DNA of 64,000 nucleotides from the NCBI GenBank assembly GCA_033026295.1, contig CM065168.1:24963306-25027305 (forward strand), in the 5' to 3' direction. Numbering within the stretch: the stretch's first letter is position 1; each line of letters opens with the position of its first letter. This stretch comes from Channa striata. Its lineage: Eukaryota; Chordata; Actinopteri; Anabantiformes; Channidae. This document shows positions 12,127 to 26,100 of the stretch, one piece after another. The notes beneath the pieces are model-generated. The model saw only the letters and a list, made by a program, of their open reading frames with translations, was not told the origin of the DNA and did not search any database. The position numbers were made by a program, and so were the translations under genes.

Positions 12127-15100
12127 TAACAATGTCTATTAGTGTTTACCAACCGTTTCTCGTCAATATAAATTACAAGTTTCGTAATTAAAACATGTTT
12201 TGTTGTCGTAATGATGTTTACAGTTTGGCAGTTAAGAGATAATTTCCCATCACACATACTTAAATTACCACAATGCATGAGTCTAAATCAAACACATGTG
12301 CAACACAACATCCATCATACAGAGTGATAAAAGCCGGAAAACACATTCCTGTGTTTACTATAATTCTCTGGTTTCTACTGCAAGCTGTGGTTCATCGGGT
12401 TCATTATGTTACTACAGCAACCTCTGCTCCTTTTAAAACGCTTGAATTGAATGAATTAATATTTGCGCGTGCAAATAGTTGAACATCTCAGTTAGATTCT
12501 GTCTAATAAGAAGAAGGAAAACATCTTTCACACAGCTTGAGCTTAGCAGACACATGCTGCTAGAAACAGATGCTGATGCATGTGTTTAATTTAGATGTGA
12601 GTTTTATGAATGTGCTATAAATCAGAGCTGCCGTGAAGGCTTTTTTGTATATGTGTATACAGTTGCAGCAAATGTTCATTGGGGAAATGTTATTTTTGCA
12701 TCATGGTTTTAAATAGGAATGAAACACAGCAGTATCATGGAAAAGACTGCGTAGTCCTGAAGTGTAAGTGCATCCGTGTGTCAAGTCTATGTGAGATTTC
12801 ACATCCATGCTCTGTTTGCATCACTCTTCCTTAACGGCTTCATTTTGACTCTGTGTACAATCTCATTACTATATTTACTTCATATGGTCCTGCTTTGAGA
12901 ATGCAAGATCATTCATATTACAAAACAGCTTTAATGTTTTTGCATGCTTTTGTCATTTCTTTAATGAAGAGGACAATATTTTCCTAAGTCCAGCTTTATC
13001 TGACACCTTCCTGTTCACGTGCACATTTCACATTTTGGCTGCTGTAAACATTCCTTGTGTTCACACACGCATTGAAAAGGTCATCTTCACTGTAAGCACC
13101 TGTTCACATGCACACACTCAAACTTGCAAAATCTTTGGATTCTCATACATATGAAATGTGTTTAGTGCCAGTCACATAATTTACATTCTTCGCTTTGATT
13201 AGGTAATGTAGTTATTTCCTGCTGTTGCCACTAAACAAACACATGAAAACAGCTATTTCCTGAGAAACATGCCTCCATGCATTGTTTTTCTTATTCATGT
13301 CCCTGTAGATAGATACAGTTTGGTTATAATTAACTGGAAAGTCACAGTGTGACAAATGGCTTTTACATACATAGGGAATCTATATTAACATTTGGGGCAT
13401 TTACTGTAGTTAAGTCTGTTTCAGCTGCCGTCAGCAGCACCATGAAGTTATTTTGAGGTTCAGTTCACAAGAATAAAAATGCATTAGTTCCTCCAAAACT
13501 CAAACCTTTTCCACCTAAAATTTCCTCATTATGTCTCTCTCACTGCTGCTAACCAAGAAAACACTTTATAACAAAAGACGCATACAAACTGGATGTTCCA
13601 CAGTGCATGATTTAGCTTGGCGGATGGGTTTCATTAAGCAGTAGCTACTTAGGCAACAGCCGAAGTCACTGCAAAGTCAGGAGCAGCCACAAAACAGGAG
13701 ATTTTTGCTAAACAGCTACTTAAGTGTAAAGCTGCGTTGTGTTTTCTTGAAGTTATTCTGAAGTGTATTAAACATCTGCTGCTGAGTTTTTCTTGGTATA
13801 TTGCTCAGATACTTACTAGGATCTTGAGCTAATAGCAACTGGGCAGTTTGAACAGGATCTTCTTTCTGTGTTTACTTTCTTGCTCTTTTTTACCAATGAG
13901 AGGGCAAGAATATTCTCTCTACATGAGTGATGCAATGTGGTTAAACTTATTTTTTTTATGTGTGAAGTAAACAAAACCAGGGGGGAAAGGAAGTTTACAA
14001 GTTAGTTCACTAAATCAGGCCTTTTTTTTCGGATATTGTGGTTGAAGCAAATAACTAAACATTTTTATAAAGTCTCCGCACACAGTAGCACAGAGCTTCC
14101 AATGTATTTGACTGACAGCACTTGAAGGTTTGTTTGGCACAGGTGGCAAATTACAACAAACTCAAATCTCAAGAATCTGACTAAAGAACCTCCACTACAA
14201 GTAGAAGTACCACTTCCATTCTTTACTCTCTTAAAAGCACTAAGTAGGTACTCCAAAATTTAAGTACAACAGTACCAGTGAACAATGCTGTCAAAAAGCC
14301 CAGAAAAACGGAAGTCGATGGTAGAAGTGAATACAGACGAAGAAATGTGGAGGAACTCTGTAAAAGGCTTTTCAGTCCTCAGATGAGGAGAAGAGATCAG
14401 AAAAGGCCTGAGATAGAATGGAGAAAAAAGGTAAAGAAGGACAGCTTAGCGAAGCAGTGAAAAGACCCGGAACAGGTCCAGTTCACAGCTACAGAAGCTA
14501 GTAATTGATTACACACAGCTGTCTGTCCCCAGGATCAGAGATGACGCTATCAACTGGAGAAAAAGGGGAGCAACACTGTGGATTAGGCAATAAGAGGAGA
14601 TCGAAAGTTGATTTTGAAATACTAAATAACTATGTACACGTAAAGATAATCCTGTGCATAAAAAAGTTTTTTTAAGACTGTTACCATTATTGATTCTATA
14701 GACACTAAGGTTTTAGAATTGTAAAACAATAACACGCAATTACATTTGTTTTAGAAAGAATTATTGCGGTTGAAACAAGAATATAAAATATGCTTTATTG
14801 ATTAAAGCAATTGTGTATTGTTTGCATTATGAAAAGTTTGAGGGGACATATGGTTGGGGAGAAAAAGCATCCCGAAGTAAACTAAAATCAACATTCAGGA
14901 AATGGTAAACTTACTCAGTAATTAGTCATGCTATCTGACTCCATAAGGCCTGCTCAGTAGCTGATAAAAATCTAACGTGTAGATGGTGGAAGTGCATATT
15001 TTTAGTGTCAAAATGCAAAGTAAGCATTACTAATGGCAAAAAAAGAGTATAAAACCCTAGATTTTTGCTAGCCAGACAAGTATCGTTCAACTGCATGGAG

Positions 15101-18004
15101 ACACTGTGTCAGTCTGCTTCAAGAAATCCAACGTCACCACAAGTGCATTAGGACAAGCAGAAGGAATCCAAATAGTGGCCTGATTAGGGAATGTGGCCTA
15201 GGGCATTGGCCATAGAAGAGCCTCCGAGTTGGTAGATGTCATTCCAACATGAAGAAGGTACCGTAGGACTTCACCACGCAGAAACTGGAGACGTGTTAAA
15301 TAATAATTAAAAAACACCTGCAGTTTAGTAAAGTAAGAGTTTACTTGTTTCATTATAACTCCATAAAGGTTTGTAGCTTCTCCTCACCAATGTTAAAAAA
15401 ACAAATTGTGTGTGACTAAGACGTGTTCACTAAGTGAAAGTTCTATTTGGTTTAATTGAGCACCTGAAATTTAAATCTCCTAAGCAGTACAAATACACTT
15501 ACAGGTTAATCTTTTTCCAGCAACCACAGCAACTGTTACAATAAGAGGAAAGCTGCCGTTAACCAGTGTGACTTCATTGGTGTCTGTGGTTCCAGGTCTA
15601 TGAAGGTGCTAGTGAAGAGGTGCCAGCACAACATTAGGGTGAAGGTAGTGAACCGATGGTCATATTCCCAAACACAAATCTGTTCTGTTTAAGTTCAGGC
15701 AGGCTGAGATAGACCAATGCATCGTGAAGGCTGACCTGGACTGAAGTTCCAGGAGAAGAAGCAACACATTTTTTCACTGTTTAACATTAAATGTCCAAAT
15801 GTGTGTAAGTATGTCCAACTAGACTTGATGTGAAACAAAAACAGAAGCATGGAGCGATAAGGCTGAAGCTTTATGCACATACCGCAGGTTAATCTACCAT
15901 AAACATTTATCAATTCATTTGACCTTTTGTTATAATCTGCATCTGAAAAAGTACAGTACAGATTAAATGTTGCCACCACTGGTGAGTGGCATTAAAGAAT
16001 AAAAAACAAGCTGGTAAATGTGTGTGCTGTTTATTAATATAACTTTAACTGCATTGAAATAAGACAGATTTTGGAACGTGTCCCATCAAATCAGTCCAAA
16101 ACTAAAGGGCGCTTATGGACTTCCATGCATTTTTTCTAGTACACAGGACAATTATTTTTATATTACAGGTATGTACAATATGCTTTAGTGGGGGATATTA
16201 ATTGGAGAGTAACTATAAAAGGATGTTTTGCAATTGTTTCACTATGGAAAGTTTTTGAAAACTGTGTCCAAAAAGTTTGAAACTAACACAAGAAAATTCA
16301 GGATTTGTTGTCAGTTGAATGGTGGTGAGCAATTTGACTTTGTGAGTCCACCTCTGAGAATGTGCCACAGTCCAGTGGAGCAGAATTGGAATTCCACATC
16401 TGCAATTATTGAACAACAGGGTGCAGAAGAAGTATTTGAGCTGGAAAAGGAGGAACAAGTGGGGAGAGTGGGCGAGAAGTCAGGCAAGGGTGAAGAGTTA
16501 GGAAACAACTGATAAAACACTGACTCGAAGCCAGAACCATTTTTATGTCTGTGTTTACTTTATTCTAAAAGAAACAGACAGGGGGTTGTACTCTGAATGA
16601 GATGATACACAACATGAAAGGTAAATATTAGAGAAAGGAATGACATGGTAAATGAATGCAGGGCATCAGAAGGGCATTTGAACACTCAGCGAGCTGGTTG
16701 TTCCTTAGTACAGGAGACATCAAACAGTACAGTACATCCTTCAGAGCCAGTAATACTCTGTCATTCACACAAGATCAGGGTTGCACTTAACAAAACCTAA
16801 TGAGCGTACTGGTATATCCTCAATCCAGGCTTCTTGAAAACAGGCACACAGCTCTTTAAAAACAGTCGCCTAAGGCACTATGTGGAAGATCTAGCACACG
16901 CTTGACTTTGTTGTTTCATAAGTGGTACTGTAGAGTAGCTTCACATTTAATTTTAGAAATCCAACAATAGAAAAAGGCATAGAGACCAGCTGGCAGAGGA
17001 ACTGTGGAGACACATCCCTTAGATGGGATGGAAAACTGAAGAATCCATGGAGTTCAAAACATACATGTGCACAAACATGTGTTATATATAAGGCACTGTA
17101 GTATAACATTATATATGTAGTAAAAAAAAAAAAGGAAAAACAATAGAGGAGGTGATATATACACCTGGGCATTTTAACATGTTATAGAAAACATACCCTG
17201 AACAACTTTCTCTCCCAAAGTCAACAAAACAGACACGACAAAAATGCTGCCTTTCTCTATCCCCAACTTTTGCAAAACTATTCAATACAAAACTTCCCCA
17301 AACAATTACGTTTTCTTCAACAAAGACTCAAATTTATTATGCTGTTTGTTGTATTTTTTTTCTCTAATGGTTTGTCTGTTTTGAATTCTTCAGTGAGAGG
17401 GTTTGGTCTGTTGACAGAATCTAAACCATGGCAAGGCCAGAAGACTCTCCCAAACTACAAGTACTGCTCCCTTTTCTCTGGTGGAGTACTTTTAACATTT
17501 GGTCTGCAATTCAAAAGGGAAAAAAAGACACGTTTCAGTCAAAGTACAATCACAACCAAAGCAAAACAAGCCCAAAAGACACATATGCAACAACACCCAG
17601 AGGTCATAGGATATAAATTAAATCATAAATCAGCACAAACAAACCACAAAATGCTTCGACGCATTAAATTGCAGCCGATAATTGGGCAGAAGGGGGCTGG
17701 GGGAGGCATAGGAGAAGTTTTACAGGCTGAAATGGAGGCGGCCATCGCGTTTCTTAAAGAAAGGATCTGATCACATCTACTTGGAGTGTCCATATTTACA
17801 GTAAAGGCTCAGAAGGTGAAGGAACGGGAGTAGACAGTACAACTTGATTCCCATCAAAACTGATAAGGTGCAGATGCGGTACTGCGGAAAGTAAACTATT
17901 CTTTTTAAGTCCAAATTTGGGGTCTGGGAGGAAACAGGAAAAAAGGAAGGGAAAAGAAAGTAGTTGGACAGTCGGACAATCCTCGATAAAAAGGCGGGGG
18001 CTGA
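12127..18004. other. Intergenic region, no gene recognised
   Basis: No family signature or exon chain was found. Frames of 90-166 codons at 15.7-17.8 kb have biased, unstructured composition and no homology I recognise. AAGTAC-rich stretches near 14195-14280 look like decayed dispersed repeats. TTTATT at about 16030 would be an AATAAA signal for a minus-strand transcript, so 16.0-18.0 kb could be 3' untranslated sequence of a cldn19 isoform, which is speculative. Confidence 0.5.
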
Positions 18005-18041
18005 TCAGTCAGGGAAACTAGTTTCACTCAACAACTCTGCC
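18005..18041 (-). other. Possible alternative last coding exon of cldn19
   Basis: On the minus strand a strong acceptor (pyrimidine tract then TTTAATTCAG) precedes 18041. Claudin-19 exon 4 contains an internal donor GA|GTACGT at its last codons. Splicing from there into 18041 stays in frame and would replace the terminal YV with an 11-residue tail, AELLSETSFPD, and a stop. Mammalian CLDN19 has two carboxy ends that diverge right after the same RE. The fish tail does not resemble the mammalian alternative end, so this is only a candidate. Confidence 0.25.
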
Positions 18042-19938
18042 CTGAATTAAAGGAGAGAAGAAGAAGAGAGCCAGAGAAGAACAGGATTAGAGGACATGAG
18101 GGGAAATAAGAGACATATCAGACCTGTCAGATTCTCACCACCGCAATGGAGCGTTAGGAATGCAGTGGGATTCTTCGTGATTGTAGCGATGTTAGCACGG
18201 GAGGTGACGCTACATGCCAGCTGGCTATTTATTAGATGCAAGTGAATGTTCGCAATGATGGGCTAATTAGAAATTAAATTGGAGTTCACTCATTGGATTC
18301 AAATTAGCTGAAAGTTGATCAGATTATTTTAAGGAGGATTTAGGAATTTCTGGGGTTAGACCTCAACAAGAAGCCTGATAGCATTTGACGGAAGCTAGGT
18401 GTTAGGTGTTAGCTTAGCTTAGCACAACAAGTGTATGCAGGGACGAAAGAGCTAGTTTGTAACAAATTCCACCTAGCAGCACCTCTAAAGTTCAAGAATT
18501 AATCTGTCTGATAATGTTTGTATTTGAACATAAAACAGCTCAAAGCTAGCAGGTTCATTCTGTGCTAAGCTAATCATGTGTAGCTTAATGTTTAACACAG
18601 ATACTAGAGTGAGAGTATCAATCATTTAATTCCCAACATATCAAACGATTTTTTTATATGGAGTGTATTTATGTTCTTATGTTTCAATCGTGATTTATAT
18701 GTAGTTCCATCAAACATGCTGTTGAGCAGTTCTTCTTAAAATCACAGCTGCTCCTGACAGAGCCCCCCCCCAAAATCTGTGAATAACAGCGCACTCCACA
18801 GACAAGTGTCTACCAAGAAGAAAGACTATAAAACTGGGCAACTGGGAGCAATTCTAAGAAATGTTAATGGCTTTACTATGAGGAACAGTGATAGGCCAGC
18901 TCTTTTGGAAACATAAATGAGAGCAAAGTGATATGAAAGCATCAAGGGGGGATTCAAGAGTCAATTCATGGGAAAATGTTTAAATTTATTGTCATTCATC
19001 TGCAGCGAGTAGTCAGAGGTTTGCCAAAAGCTTATGGTCAGTTTACAGTATGTGATAAACTGAATAAGTGTGTATTGCTGTGAATTTAAATATGGTCGAC
19101 ATTATTTTCAACTCATTTTTAAGCTTAGAGTGTAAGATCATGTCTTAGCTTATGATCCAGATTAAGGATAGATGTTCTACAGTACATGAAACAACTAATA
19201 CATATCTTAGGCATTGGAAACATTATAGCTACAAGATATTAGATGAAGGACTGTATGAATAATAACATCGGTGGTAAAACAAAGAGAATGTTAACAGTGT
19301 TTGTGTGAACCTCCTCTTTGTCTTATTGATGAGAAAAATTATGACCTGATCATCAACAGCATCCATATTCAGTACAACCTAAGCAGACACCTTTCACGTG
19401 AACTTCACCTCCACTGCTGCAGTTCAGATTGCTTCTCTGTGCGCAAGTGATTGTACCTTATCTTAAAGTGAGGAGGGTCCTCAGCTGTTTGCTGTCTGTG
19501 GCCGAGGTCATGCAATGAGAAGAGATCTGTTCTCTCCTTTTAGGGGCCAACATTTGGGTTCCCATTTGGGTGCTCCTTTACGCAACCTAACTGCACCAAT
19601 GGTGTGTGAAAGCAAGCAATATGGAGGCAAAACACAGATGCAGCTCCAACCAGAAGGCATAGGACATGCTAATCCAAATTCATTGAGTTTTGCAGCACTG
19701 GTATTTCTGGACGAGAAACATTCATTGTCAATGATTTAAAAAAATGCCACCATCTTTGGTGTTTCTGGTGCTGGTGGATATGTCAGACAGCTAAAATCCA
19801 GTTGGAGCAGAGGATGTAAATTACATGCTCACACAACACACCCCCAGATCTATATATTTGCTACGGCCAACTTGTATCTGTGTGTGTGAACGCACCACCA
19901 GAGTATTTTTTGGGGTCAGATTTAAACATTTGCAATAG
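18042..19938. other. Intergenic or cldn19 downstream region, nothing recognised
   Basis: No reading frame with family features and no obvious mobile element. The region is AT-rich with scattered TTAGCTTAGC-like motifs near 18410-18420. Confidence 0.5.
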
Positions 19939-19944
19939 TTTATT
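19939..19944 (-). terminator. Poly(A) signal AATAAA, cldn19
   Basis: TTTATT on the plus strand reads AATAAA on the minus strand, about 250 nt past the cldn19 stop. A closer AATAAA lies at about 20119-20124. Which one is used is unknown. Confidence 0.45.
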
Positions 19945-20190
19945 AAATAACATCAAGACACATGAAAGGCTCTACTAACAGTACATGCTACTCAGTGAAT
20001 AGGGAAGCTGGATGAAATATATAGGTTGTCCCTTCCCCAATAATTTAAGTTTGCAGCTTCTTTAGCCACAAATGGACGTTGTAAACATATGAGTACTTGT
20101 GGATGGTAGTCTTTTGGTTTTATTTTAAAGGGGGTGGTACTAAGGGTGTCCTCTGCTCTCTGTTTGGGTGGCTGCTGGGGGGGGAGGGGT

Positions 20191-23100
20191 TTACACGTAC
20201 TCCCTGGCTGTGGAAGGCTGTGATTGACGGTAATACTGCTGTCCTCGCATGTCTTCTTTAGAGCAAGAGCAGCACAGCAAGGAGCCACCCAGTACCGTCA
20301 GGCTGGCTGCCGCCCAGCCCACAAATAGGGCCGAGCCAAACTCATACCTGTGCACAAATAAGGGGAGAAAAGGCTTTCAGTCCAAGGTTTTACTGTCATT
20401 TGCATCATGAATTATGATAAACGTATGATATTGCTAAACATTTGCCATATGATTATGATTAAGTTTACATACAGAAAAAGACCTAAAAAGGTAATGCTAT
20501 GAATACAACCTCTTCATTGATCACACGGCCTCCAACCCTAACATCCATATTGTTTGTCTCTAATTAGTTACTTTTTTTGGCCCTAGGCACCAAAATGACA
20601 GATACTGCTGCTTAAAATTGCCCCTAAATGGTTAGTTTCACACACTTTTTTTGTCCTAAATGGTCAAAAGTTGAAACGTTTACGTTACCAAAAACCAGAG
20701 GTTTTAATTAGGTTAAATGTGCTTTGGTTCAGTTTACGGATTTCTCACATAACTTACATCTTATGGCTCTTTTCAGATGAAGCTAGTAGTGATAGCATCA
20801 ATCATAACATGCTCAAGGCAAATCTTAGTTTATAGCCCCTATATTATGGTAATGGAATTTGTGTTATAATTTGACCATGACTCTTGATATAATATTTCTT
20901 ACAGCATTGAGAAATATTCTGGTGCTAGGCAAAGTACAACAAAAAACTATAATTTCCCATGTGACTTGAGATTAATTTAAGTTTCACATTAGCTCAAGAA
21001 AAGACCTCAGCATTAGTCGATTTAGACATGGTACCTGGCATTGGGTGGTGTATTGGGGTTGAAGAACTGATAGGACACCTGAGTGGCATACCAGGACACA
21101 GACACTAACGTACATAGACCTGTGGAGGGGAAAAGATTTGATTAGTTCTTCTTTACCAATGAATCTCTAATACGTTACTGTACCTACCACAGAACAAAAC
21201 TCAATTGGGGAAGCCTTGGTTAGATAATAATCTCCTCAGGGCTTATGGTAATGTCTGAGGTCAACAGCTAATGCCTTTAAACTGACCACTTCCTGTTTAC
21301 AGCAGGAACTCTAATTACCCAGAAGACTCCCGGTGAGAGATTGAGTCTAGAAAAATGCCAAACCACTCTTGCTAAATGCACTGATTGCAGGTGATGATGG
21401 AGTATAATGTGCAAACTAAGCAAAACATTAACAGAACACAGCAGAAATCACACCTGCGAGCAGGAAAAGAGCCCCTCCGGTCACAGCGATGCGAGTCTTG
21501 GTGGCTGGATTGTTATCTCCCACCTTAGTGCACTTCATGCCCACCACGCTGACGATGATGCCGATAAAACCCAGCAGTACTGAGACCACCATAAGTGCCC
21601 GACATGTCTGGATGTGGACTAGATTAAGCGAGAGGAAAGGAAGAGACATGGACCGCACAGGGGAGCACAGAGTGGTGAATGATACAATAGAAGACAAGAA
21701 AGAGAGGGAGGGTGTAAAAAAAAAAAAGCAATTGAGAGGTCTTCCAGTCCATCACTTGGAATAATCACAGACATTTCTTGACATAAAAGTGATAATTATA
21801 AGGGAATTAAGCTACATAAGCCCTGCAGGATTGATGGGAGACCGCATGCGTTTACGACAGAAAGCTCATTAGGGGGAGTCCACCGCTGTCCTACTTTCCA
21901 GAGCAGGGTAATTCCATCGTTATATTGTCCAGAGGTGACTTTCTTGGCCAAGCTTTTGGGGACCTTAAATTATCTTTCAGATCCTCTCCAAATCATTCCA
22001 CTGTGGTTTTGCCTTCTCAAAAATTGAATGTACTACCCACACAGGCCTCAGCACACACATAACTTAGTGGGAGGAAGATATTTACACATATTTACGCACA
22101 CTAATATGTGCGAGAACACAATATCTGCACACAGCACTCCTGTGGGTGGAGAAGACACAGATGAAACACACAGTTCTCTCACACACAGCAGCTGTAGGAG
22201 GGCCTGCTTTACATGTTTCACACAGTGGGATTAGTGTGGCTTTTGTCAGAAAGTAAGATTGTGTTTACGGGGCTCTCACCACAGTGATCAGACATTTCTG
22301 CCCCAAAATGCAAACTTTCTTACGCAAATGCAGTGCTAATGATACTGTCAAAATGCTGACAACAAGCGAGGGGATTGTAGAAATAACAACACTAATAGGA
22401 ATCATGCAAATTCCAATATCCTGACTGTGAGGTCTTACAGAGCTTACAAATAGTGCACTTATCATACTTAACTTTACATTCCACTTAACATACCAGAGGT
22501 TTTTGTACAGGTTTGGCAGCCAAGACCACGTGCATTAACTTCAAATATTAATGTTGTCATGTATCACAGGAGAGAACGGGAAATACAAGTACAAAAAGCC
22601 GTAAACAATGAGTATTTAGACAAGAAAAGCTCCACAATTGTTGTTTTTCAGAGCTGTATAACCTTTTAAAGCTCTACAGTAGGTAAAAATGCTAGTATGT
22701 GTCCCATCATGAGATTTGTCACCCTTGTCTTGTAAATGTAAATATGTATTAGCTATTGCTCGCTACTAAGCTTTGTTGGCTTTTATTTTAAGAATCGTGT
22801 TTATGTGAATATGTATGGACACTCACTCACCGGGACCATTGGTGTTTCTTTAGTTTCCAAAACCTGCAAACTCACTTAATGAATGGACAGGTTTACCTAT
22901 AAATTAAATTACCTTTTTTGCTTTATTCATTAGTTATTTACAAGACTTTAAATTTAAAGATTTAACAAATTTGACCGATCCAATCCACGGTTCTGCCCAA
23001 CCACAACTGACCTAGATCCTTCTAATGACGTCTGCTGAAGCACTTAGAATATTCAGAATGAAAATGCTGATAAAACTCAAAGTTGGATCCATTCTTAATT

Positions 23101-26100
23101 GTGGCAGCCAACAACATAGGAAGAGGACACATCTGATTGGTGAAGTAGCCTGCTGTGATCTGAGTTTGCCTGCAGTGAACATTGTTACATAATTAGGATG
23201 TAGCATTAAACAGCCGATTTGTGAAACTTTCAAATCCAGCTTTTTGTGTTAAAGCTCCACAAAAAAGTGTGCAAGAATAAAGTTTTCTATTCACGTACAA
23301 TATATATTTCAAATTGTTGTGAAAATCACTGTTTTGTTGTGCATTGTCTTCTAGAAGAGACTTTAGTTTGTCTACTACTGTTTCTGCCCGGTGTCCTAAT
23401 TGAAACAAAAATCATGTTTAAGTGCAGTAGAACTGTATAATTAAAAATTTCCTGAAGCTGGATTAGAATAGAATCTATTTCAACTTCATCTCAGGCTTCA
23501 AAGTCATAGAAATAATGAATTTGTGAACCATAAGGGTTTTTTGTTTTGTCATCAAACAACTGTTTTGAGGATCACACTAAACTAAAAAAGTTTTAAAAAG
23601 CTGTTGAGCAACAGTGTGAATAGCAACCTAAAGTTACCATTTGTCATTGTGGCAGAAATACACACACCATCATTCATAGTGCAGCAGTGAAGTAGCATTT
23701 CAGAGGCTGATCAGAAGGGACTTACGAGGATGGAACAATCTTTGAAGTCTGATTTATGGCTCCAGAGCTCCGTTTGATGGATTGTCTGGATGGTTTTCAA
23801 CAGAGAGAGGGTTGATTTTTTTTCTTCTTTCATCTGCTCTGAACATTCCTTTTTGCTTCTGATGGTGCGTGGGGGTTAAAGCCTATTCTAAATGACACCA
23901 CTCTGACCGGTTTCAGTCGGTGACAAACCAGAAGGGCGTTTGGGGGCCTTTGGGGTGAGGAAGAGGCTAAAGGGAAGGAGGGAGTTGTGGGTGGGCTGCT
24001 CACCCACTCGGCCCTCTCCATCCAGTGCCAAAGTTTGCAGTGCCAGCCACAAGCTTTCAGTGAGTGCCTGTCCGCGTAGGCACTGTAAGATCCCATTGTG
24101 AGGTCACTAGTGACTCTTTCATACGTAATATCTGTTTTCCCACTCACTACCACTAATAAAGCTACACTCCCATTTGACAACTCTAGTCCCTTTGTGGTCA
24201 ATTGTCAACAAATGCACACCATGTACTCACTTGACCCAACCTTCTGACAAGTATTACTACACTTTATTTGGCAAAACCTACATCTTTTGTTGGTAGGTTG
24301 AGTTAACCAGTGTTGCCGCTTATGCCAACTCATCGAAATCACACTCTAAATACGAATCCATGACAGTAATGGCTTTTATTGGTTGCTGTAGGGGCATATA
24401 CACATCACATGACCACTATGGCCTTTTTAAAGTAAAGTAGTTTTACATTTTATATTTGCCATTTTGGGTAGCACTATACCTATTGTGATATTTTCGTTAA
24501 AAGAGCAGGATTTTTCTTACTCAACTCAACTCAACTCAACTTTATTTATAAAGCCCTTGAAAACAGCTTTGGCTGACCAAAGTGCTGTACACAGCTAGAG
24601 AAAACAAGACAATACAATTGACAGATTAGACAGACATACAATATCTTGTATCCCTCTGTTACACAGATCTCAATCTCTAAATGTATTTAGATAAGAAGAA
24701 TCATTATAAATCTCTGCAAAGATACAAAATCCAAAAATGACTTGCCTCTACTCATCTGTAGTCTTCAACCTGGATTAACTTTTTCGATGTCCCCTGTTGT
24801 CTAAAATCAATTAAAAACACATCGCCCAGACCCACTGTTCCACCGGCTGACATGTTCCTTCATTCTGGTCTGATTCCCCAATATACTAATTTGTGACAAA
24901 TTGAACAATTTGAGGAAACTGGTAAACATTTCTCTAACAATGTTGCCTAGCGGAGCAGTGTGTCTGGCTGTCACCCAACATGAGTGAAACGAATTTATTG
25001 TTGATTTTAGGAACTTCTTTTTAGGGGCAAATCATTTTGTCTTTAGTGCGTAGATGTATCTGCCTTTTAAGAACTGTCCTTTTCAGCACCACCATCCACA
25101 CTCTTCTGACAATAACAGCCACCTTTCTCCTTTTTGAGCAGAATGCTCAGTTAACCTGCAGCTGATCCAGCAGTTTCCACCACGGTTGCTTGACCACATC
25201 AGTGGAACACAGCACAGTCTGGTGAACAATTATGCCCACCATCACATGCTGCATCCTGCTGCGAATGTATTCTGGGAGGAGAGTTTTTTAGACCAAACCA
25301 AGACAAGAAGGTTTAATCAGGATTTATACCTGCAGTGATTTCTCTGACATTGGAGACGACTTGATGCTTATTTGCTTCATTTCATAATCTGTGTGGAGCA
25401 ATACCTGAATAATTTAATCACGAATTGTTGGTTACAACTTTTTGGCTCAGTGTTCATTCAGAATAACACATGGTTAACTCTTCAGTGTTTGTCTTGCACT
25501 GACTGGGTGCGTGGACAAATAGAACAATGTGCGCGTGTGGGGACGACAGAACGCATTCTGGGAATATCTCTGGTGTTATATCTCAACACTGCCCCTTTCT
25601 TCTCCTAACAGCCCCTATTCATCCGCAAGGACAATACGATGTTCTTATTGCTGCAATGAACCAAAGGAGATGGGAGATCAGTTCAGGGCACCCCATCACA
25701 CGGCGTGCCACTAAAAGTGTTTGGATACAATGACTCACCAAGACACCAAAATGTTTGCAAAGTGCCTCATTTGTTGCTCCATGGCAAAGTGTGGCACAAC
25801 AGTAATCATAAGCACACTGGCCTCAGACCGCAGAGAAAAACAGACAAACTCAAAGTGCTCAATTGTTTAGTGAAAATGACTTTTGACCAAGGCCACCCTC
25901 CTCCTCGTAGGCTTTCATTAGAATCTCTAATAGGATGATTTAAGTAGACAGGAGATGGATGGTTTCATACAGTATAATCTGTGTGTCATTAATTATGAGT
26001 CACTAGATCCTGCTTACAGATTGGAGATGACAGGGGGCTCATAATCAGGTTTGAACCCCACATTCCTCACCACCTCCCACTCCTCCTTACACATTACGTT

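Noticed and set aside
17270..17770. 166-codon open frame on the plus strand
   Set aside because: Composition is rich in K, Q and N with no recognisable domain, and the region is as likely to be untranslated sequence of a minus-strand transcript.
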